Assembly: GCA_035506155.1 (NCBI GenBank)
Contig: DATJPX010000175.1
Location: 1-8,430 of the forward strand
Source of the DNA: UBA877 sp035506155
Lineage (GTDB): Bacteria; Chloroflexota; Anaerolineae; Anaerolineales; Villigracilaceae
Reading direction: 5' to 3'
DNA: 8,430 nucleotides
Shown here: in pieces, positions 5,252-8,430 of the stretch
Position numbering within the stretch: position 1 is the stretch's first letter
Layout of the letters: the number at the start of each line of letters is the position of its first letter
Made by a program: the position numbers and the translations under genes
The notes under the pieces: model-generated
The model's input: the letters and a program-made list of their open reading frames with translations, nothing else
What the model was told of the DNA's origin: nothing
The model's database searches: none

Positions 5252-6652
5252 ATGCTTCCGGATCCATCCACCCTGACCCTTTTCACTGCCTGCCAGGCGC
5301 TCCTGCGCCATGATTTCAGCTGTCTCGAGTTGACGGAGGCCTGTTTCCGCCGGATCCAGAGCCTGAACCCGGCGATCAATGCCTTTATCACTCCCATGCT
5401 CGAGCAGGCCGTACCTGCTGCCATGCAGGCCGACATACTCCTGGCAAAAGACCCACCCGATGTAAAAGCATTCCCACTCCTGGGACTACCGCTGGCGATC
5501 AAGGATTTGATCGATGTGGCCGGCGTCCCCACGACGGCCGGCTCGAAGTTTTTCGGCGAGCGCCCCGCCGTCAACGATGCCCTGGTCGTGGCACGGCTCA
5601 AATCCGCCGGCGCGGTGTTGCTCGGCAAGACGAACACACATGAGATCGCCCTGGGCGTGACCGGGGTCAACCCGCACTTTGGGGCGGTCAAAAATCCCTG
5701 GGACGAGACCCGCATTACCGGCGGCTCCTCGAGCGGCTCGGCGGCGGCCGTGGCGAGCGGGATGAGCCTGGCGGCCCTCGGCACCGATACCGGCGGCTCG
5801 ATCCGCATCCCGGCTTCGCTGTGCGGCGTGGTCGGGCTGAAACCGACCTACGGGCGGGTCAGCACGCGCGGCGTCGTGCCCCTCTCCTGGAACCTGGACC
5901 ATGTGGGGCCGCTGGCGCGCGCCGTCCGGGACGCCGCACTGCTCCTGTCGGTCCTGGCCGGATACGACCCGGACGATCCCACCAGCCTGGCCGCCCCGGT
6001 GGAAGATTACCTTGCCCACCTCGACGATGGCGTGGCCAGTTGGCGGATCGCCCTGGCGGGCGGGGAATTCATCGGGACATCGGATGCGGAAGTGTTCGAG
6101 GCGTTCCGGGCGGCCGGGCGCGTATTCGAATCCCTTGGCGCAAGGATCGAAACGGTGAACCTGGATTGGCTCCAACCCCTGACGGTCGCCAACGGCCGGA
6201 CGACGACGGCCGATGCCGCCGCCTTTCACCGGGAACGCTTGATGGAGCACCCGGATTGGTTCGGCCGGGATGTGCGCGAGCGGTTGCAGGCCGGGGCAGC
6301 CGTGACTTCCACGGAGTATGCCCTGGCGCGCCGGACGCAATCCGAGGCGCGCCGCCGTTTCGAACTCTTCTTCGCGGAGTACGATCTGCTGCTGTTGCCG
6401 ACGACGCCTGCTCCGGCGCTTCCCATCGAAGGTACGGACCCGGTCGAGGCAGCCAATCTGTTGACCCGCTTCACTTCCCCGTTCAACCTGACCGGCCTGC
6501 CAGCCCTGTCGGTCCCTGGCGGGTTTACCGGCGCAGGGCTGCCGGTCGGGTTACAGCTTGTCAGCAAACATTGGGGGGAAGCCAGGGTCCTGCAAGCCGG
6601 CCTGGCCTTCGAGCAGGCGACCGAATGGCACGATCGCCGGCCGCCTTTATAG
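5252..6652 (+). CDS. amidase-signature family hydrolase (GatA-like)
   Basis: This 466-residue enzyme should hydrolyse a carboxamide bond. The Ser-cisSer-Lys triad is complete: Lys84 in LAIKDL, Ser159 in GGSSSGSAAAVASG (157-170), and nucleophile Ser183 in GTDTGGSIRIPAS (177-189). The spacings of 75 and 24 equal those of GatA. Other family blocks are LLGKTNTHE (123-131), VKNPWD (146-151), CGVVGLKPTYGRVS (191-204) and a C-terminal FTSPFNLTGLPALSVPGG. It is a little shorter than typical GatA and has no gatB or gatC beside it, so a stand-alone amidase is more likely than a tRNA amidotransferase subunit; the substrate is unknown. I preferred ATG 5252 to ATG 5243 because 5243 overlaps the -10 TATAAT. 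The gene converges on the 6731-7252 gene. Confidence 0.93.
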   Translation: MLPDPSTLTLFTACQALLRHDFSCLELTEACFRRIQSLNPAINAFITPMLEQAVPAAMQADILLAKDPPDVKAFPLLGLPLAIKDLIDVAGVPTTAGSKFFGERPAVNDALVVARLKSAGAVLLGKTNTHEIALGVTGVNPHFGAVKNPWDETRITGGSSSGSAAAVASGMSLAALGTDTGGSIRIPASLCGVVGLKPTYGRVSTRGVVPLSWNLDHVGPLARAVRDAALLLSVLAGYDPDDPTSLAAPVEDYLAHLDDGVASWRIALAGGEFIGTSDAEVFEAFRAAGRVFESLGARIETVNLDWLQPLTVANGRTTTADAAAFHRERLMEHPDWFGRDVRERLQAGAAVTSTEYALARRTQSEARRRFELFFAEYDLLLLPTTPAPALPIEGTDPVEAANLLTRFTSPFNLTGLPALSVPGGFTGAGLPVGLQLVSKHWGEARVLQAGLAFEQATEWHDRRPPL

Positions 6653-6676
6653 TGGGTCGGACGAGGAGTCGAGATT

Positions 6677-6698
6677 TGGCCGGAATTCCTTCCGGTCA
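6677..6698. terminator. hairpin between convergent genes, possible bidirectional terminator without T-run
   Basis: TGGCCGGAA (6677-6685) pairs with TTCCGGTCA (6690-6698) through nine base pairs including one G-U, around the loop TTCC. It sits 24 bp past the amidase stop and also downstream of the minus-strand gene that ends at 6731. Neither strand has a T tract after the stem, so a Rho-independent role is doubtful. It may stabilise 3' ends. Confidence 0.4.
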
Positions 6699-6706
6699 GA
6701 CCAGTT

Positions 6707-6722
6707 GACAAGGTGGCAAGCC
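6707..6722 (+). repeat. left arm of a 16-bp inverted repeat flanking the 173-aa gene
   Basis: GACAAGGTGGCAAGCC matches the reverse complement of 7302-7317 at 15 of 16 positions, with the first 13 perfect. It begins 8 nt past the stop of the minus-strand gene 6731-7252, so it lies in that gene's 3' untranslated region. Confidence 0.75.
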
Positions 6723-6730
6723 TTCCTGGA

Positions 6731-7252
6731 TCAAATCATGACCTTGCTAATGACCTCGTTGAGATCGCCGGCGATAGCCTTGGCAGCAAAGTTCCCAAAG
6801 TCTGCCAGGGCCCCGGGATTCTTGTAGGAAGCTATTTTCGCCGTGATCTCGCCCGTAAGCTCGAGCTTGGCTAACAGCATCGGATTCCAGGGCGGAATTG
6901 GGACGATGTGGCCATCCGGTGTGATCCCAAAGCCGCCTCCGTCGACGGTCACTCCAGGGGAGACCCACATAACAGCATATTCATTCGCACCGAGACCGGC
7001 CACGGTCCCAATTTGTTGAATTAATGGCCTGTCGACCAACTCGGTGCGGGTGGCTTCGATGAGTCTTGTGCTGCTCCTGGCAGCGATCCCATGGGCCATC
7101 AAATGGGCGATGGCATGGATGCGGGCCACGATATCCGGCCCGCGCGGCGGGACTCGAACGACGCCTCCTCCGGGGAGAATCATTATGCCGCCCCCATCAT
7201 GCGAGACCCCTGGCGTGATGAAGACGGCGACCAACAGCACATTTTTACTCAT
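6731..7252 (-). CDS. unrecognised protein with a duplicated PGVxxDGGG...PP motif
   Basis: I do not recognise a family for these 173 residues. The protein contains two ungapped 36-residue copies of one motif, at 10-45 (FITPGVSHDGGGIMILPGGG onward) and 95-130 (MWVSPGVTVDGGGFGITPDG onward). The shared pattern is PGVxxDGGGxxIxPxGxxVxxPPxxP, with 15 of 36 identities and many conservative changes. Each copy is followed by a helix-like, Ala-rich stretch (HAIAHLMAHGIAA; GEITAKIASYK), giving a period of 85 residues. The N-terminus is mildly hydrophobic but has no convincing signal peptide. ATG 7252 is preceded by AAGGAGG (7267-7261 on the minus strand) with an 8-nt spacer; a GTG at 7276 would bury this site inside the ORF. 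An extended -10 promoter lies upstream. Strong translation signals and the duplication argue that it is real. Confidence 0.8.
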   Translation of the reverse strand: MSKNVLLVAVFITPGVSHDGGGIMILPGGGVVRVPPRGPDIVARIHAIAHLMAHGIAARSSTRLIEATRTELVDRPLIQQIGTVAGLGANEYAVMWVSPGVTVDGGGFGITPDGHIVPIPPWNPMLLAKLELTGEITAKIASYKNPGALADFGNFAAKAIAGDLNEVISKVMI

Positions 7253-7301
7253 ATCCGATCCCTCCTTCTTGTGCACACAACTATTCGATTGTAGCCGATC
7301 C

Positions 7302-7317
7302 GGATTGCCACCTTGTC
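7302..7317 (-). repeat. right arm of the 16-bp inverted repeat flanking the 173-aa gene
   Basis: On the minus strand this reads GACAAGGTGGCAATCC, matching 6707-6722 at 15 of 16 positions. Its first base (7317) coincides with the transcription start predicted from the -10 at 7329-7324, so it would form the extreme 5' end of the mRNA. Confidence 0.75.
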
Positions 7318-7323
7318 CAGATC

Positions 7324-7352
7324 ATTATAGCATTCTCCACCGTTTTGAAAAT
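7324..7352 (-). promoter_or_regulatory. extended -10 promoter for the 173-aa gene
   Basis: On the minus strand TGC-TATAAT (7332-7324) is a perfect extended -10. TTTTCA, 16 bp upstream, matches four of six -35 bases. The predicted start is at 7317, giving a leader of about 65 nt that contains the AAGGAGG site. This is the best promoter in the window. Confidence 0.6.
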
Positions 7353-7397
7353 CGATTGATAGGTTTTCCCGTCGCTCCCCTTCCCACCGGGAGGAGT

Positions 7398-7922
7398 TCA
7401 GAAGATCCAGGGGATAAAGCGCCGCGTTCTCTGGCTGTACCGCTCATATGCCTCTCCGAATTTGACCAAGCATTCGGCTTCGTCCGCCCGGGCAGTGGCA
7501 TACAGGAAGGCCGTCGCCACGACCACCATGCATCCGCCCGGGAGGCTCGGCGACTTGAAGAAAATCCCCCAGGCCAGGGACAGCAGCGAGGCGTACAGCG
7601 GATGGCGGATGAAACGATAAATTCCGACCGTCACCAGATGGGTCGTCGCTTCGAGCTCATCGGTCGGCTTGCCGACAGTGCGCAGCAGGATAACGCCGGA
7701 GATGATCGGGACGAGGGAGGCGATCAACAAGACCCAGGAAATGATTTGGTACCAGGCGAAGGCATGGACGAACCAGACCCGCAGATTGGTGACGAAGAGA
7801 CCCAGGATGATCTCCCAGGCGAAGAAGCGGTAGAACCCGTGCGAACCGGGTCGTCTCAACGAAGGGATGGAAATCCACAGGATCAGGGCGGAGCCGACCA
7901 CAAAAATAATGATCTCGGGCAT
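7398..7922 (-). CDS. membrane methyltransferase-like protein (isoprenylcysteine carboxyl methyltransferase / phospholipid methyltransferase family)
   Basis: This 174-residue integral membrane protein probably transfers a methyl group from S-adenosylmethionine to a lipid-like substrate. Hydrophobic segments lie near 3-19, 34-52, 58-80, 108-122 and 128-143. The family motif follows the third: VGIYRFIRHPLYASLL (99-114), containing R106-H107-P108-x-Y110, then the C-terminal signature ADEAECLVKFGEAYERY (146-162) and RFIPW (168-172). This Gx(Y)RxxRHPxY...E...FGxxYxxY pattern is shared by ICMT and bacterial phospholipid or DUF-type methyltransferases, so the substrate stays open. ATG 7922 lies 6 nt past the stop of the upstream gene with only a weak GAGA before it, so translation is probably coupled to that gene. 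The protein is complete at both ends. Confidence 0.88.
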   Translation of the reverse strand: MPEIIIFVVGSALILWISIPSLRRPGSHGFYRFFAWEIILGLFVTNLRVWFVHAFAWYQIISWVLLIASLVPIISGVILLRTVGKPTDELEATTHLVTVGIYRFIRHPLYASLLSLAWGIFFKSPSLPGGCMVVVATAFLYATARADEAECLVKFGEAYERYSQRTRRFIPWIF

Positions 7923-7928
7923 CGGGTC

Positions 7929-8429
7929 TCATTTCTGCAGGCAGGCCAGGATTCCCGCCAAGGCCCCCTGTGGCGCGGATGGCACCAGGGCAAGGACAGG
8001 GACGGTCGCGACCGTGTAGGCGTCCGATAGGTTCCCGGCCCTCCAATGGCGCGGCAAAAGCCCGACGGTGTTTTCATCCGCGGCGACGGCCTGGGCCATC
8101 TGGTCCGGGGTCGCCGCCAGCATGGCTTCCGAGCTGACCGGCGCGCCGCCCAGGGCGGCCTGATCGAACAGTTGCTGGATGTCCTCATCGGATGAAAATA
8201 CCCAGACGGCGACCGGCGCGCTTGCCCCCCCTAGATCCTTCCAGTTGCGAACCTGCCCGCTGAACAACCCGCGGACCTGGTCGGACGTCAGCTTGTCGAG
8301 CGGGTTCTGCCGGTTGAGGATCACCAGGATGTCCTCCGTGGCGATCTGGTAGGCCGGGGTGGTCAAATCCGTTGGCTGGCCGAGGCGCAGGGCCAGGTTC
8401 GCCGAGCCGAGGTCGAGGTAATCCGCGGC
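7929..8429 (-). CDS. PstS-like periplasmic/lipoprotein substrate-binding protein, C-terminal part (5' end outside window)
   Basis: The minus-strand frame is open to the right edge, giving about 167 residues (the internal TTG at 8366 is not the start). The segment IATEDILVILNRQNPLDKLT, followed by SDQVRGLFSGQVRNWKDLGG, is characteristic of PstS-like phosphate/molybdate-type binding proteins (PBP-like domain), in which lTxxqlxxIFsGxxxNWxdvGG is conserved. LGGASAPVAVWVFSSDEDIQQLFDQAAL follows the second-lobe pattern, where PstS proteins show a phosphate-contacting RxxxSGT; here no such motif is seen, so the ligand may not be phosphate. Residues near the C-terminus (ENTVGLLPRHW, then PVLALVPSAPQGALAGILACLQK) fit the final strand and helix. 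No ABC permease or ATPase gene is seen in the window; the neighbour is a membrane methyltransferase, 6 nt downstream. Confidence 0.82.
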   Translation of the reverse strand, partial: AADYLDLGSANLALRLGQPTDLTTPAYQIATEDILVILNRQNPLDKLTSDQVRGLFSGQVRNWKDLGGASAPVAVWVFSSDEDIQQLFDQAALGGAPVSSEAMLAATPDQMAQAVAADENTVGLLPRHWRAGNLSDAYTVATVPVLALVPSAPQGALAGILACLQK

Positions 8430-8430
8430 A

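Noticed and set aside
3935..5311. Long minus-strand open frame (458 codons) opposite fhs
   Set aside because: It is antisense to a gene with full FTHFS signatures. Its composition (Gly/His/Asp/Val-rich) is that of a GC-rich shadow frame, with no ribosome binding site or known domain.
6697..7327. Target-site duplication around the 16-bp inverted repeats
   Set aside because: Bases flanking the two arms (CCAGTT on the left, CAGATC on the right) do not match, and no transposase is present, so an insertion sequence or MITE call is not supported.
7044..8030. Plus-strand open frame of 328 codons across the right end
   Set aside because: It runs antisense through three minus-strand genes, two of them recognisable families, and its product is low-complexity Asp/Gly/Gln-rich.
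1..8430. CRISPR arrays, rRNA genes or insertion sequences
   Set aside because: No regularly spaced direct repeats, rRNA-like conserved stretches or transposase motifs were seen on either strand.

Overview
The window looks like a piece of a GC-rich bacterial chromosome. Its left end (about 1-1300) is visibly more AT-rich and holds accessory, defence-type genes. The rest (about 1500-8430) is GC-rich and holds housekeeping and hypothetical genes. Codon use, the long FTHFS type and the promoter style would suit Chloroflexota (Anaerolineae-like), but no phylogenetic marker here settles this.

Left, accessory part: the C-terminal end of a superfamily 2 helicase runs in from the left edge (3-212). 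A possible relic with a Fic-like DGNG motif follows (202-357). Next comes a two-gene MNT nucleotidyltransferase / HEPN toxin-antitoxin module with ATGA overlap (499-801, 798-1193). A degenerate tRNA-Leu(UAA)-like structure (1357-1440) with a strong intrinsic terminator (1454-1485) sits at the change in base composition, so it may be an integration junction.

Middle, core metabolism: class I fructose-1,6-bisphosphatase (fbp, 1654-2679) converges on a hot-dog acyl-CoA thioesterase (2683-3120, minus). The thioesterase is divergent from a long-form formate-tetrahydrofolate ligase (fhs, 3305-5206). An operator-like perfect dyad (3206-3227) lies between these last two genes. An amidase-signature hydrolase (5252-6652) with the full Lys-cisSer-Ser triad follows and appears to have a leaderless transcript.

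Right, minus strand: an unrecognised 173-aa protein built from two copies of a 36-residue Gly/Pro-rich motif (6731-7252). Its predicted mRNA begins and ends with complementary 16-nt arms. Upstream are a small integral-membrane isoprenylcysteine/phospholipid methyltransferase-like protein (7398-7922) and the C-terminal part of a PstS-like substrate-binding protein (7929 to the right edge), which are coupled by a 6-nt gap.

The most unusual items are the duplicated-motif protein with its flanking inverted repeat, the cloverleaf-like RNA at the composition boundary, and two apparently leaderless genes. No CRISPR array, insertion sequence or rRNA gene is visible.
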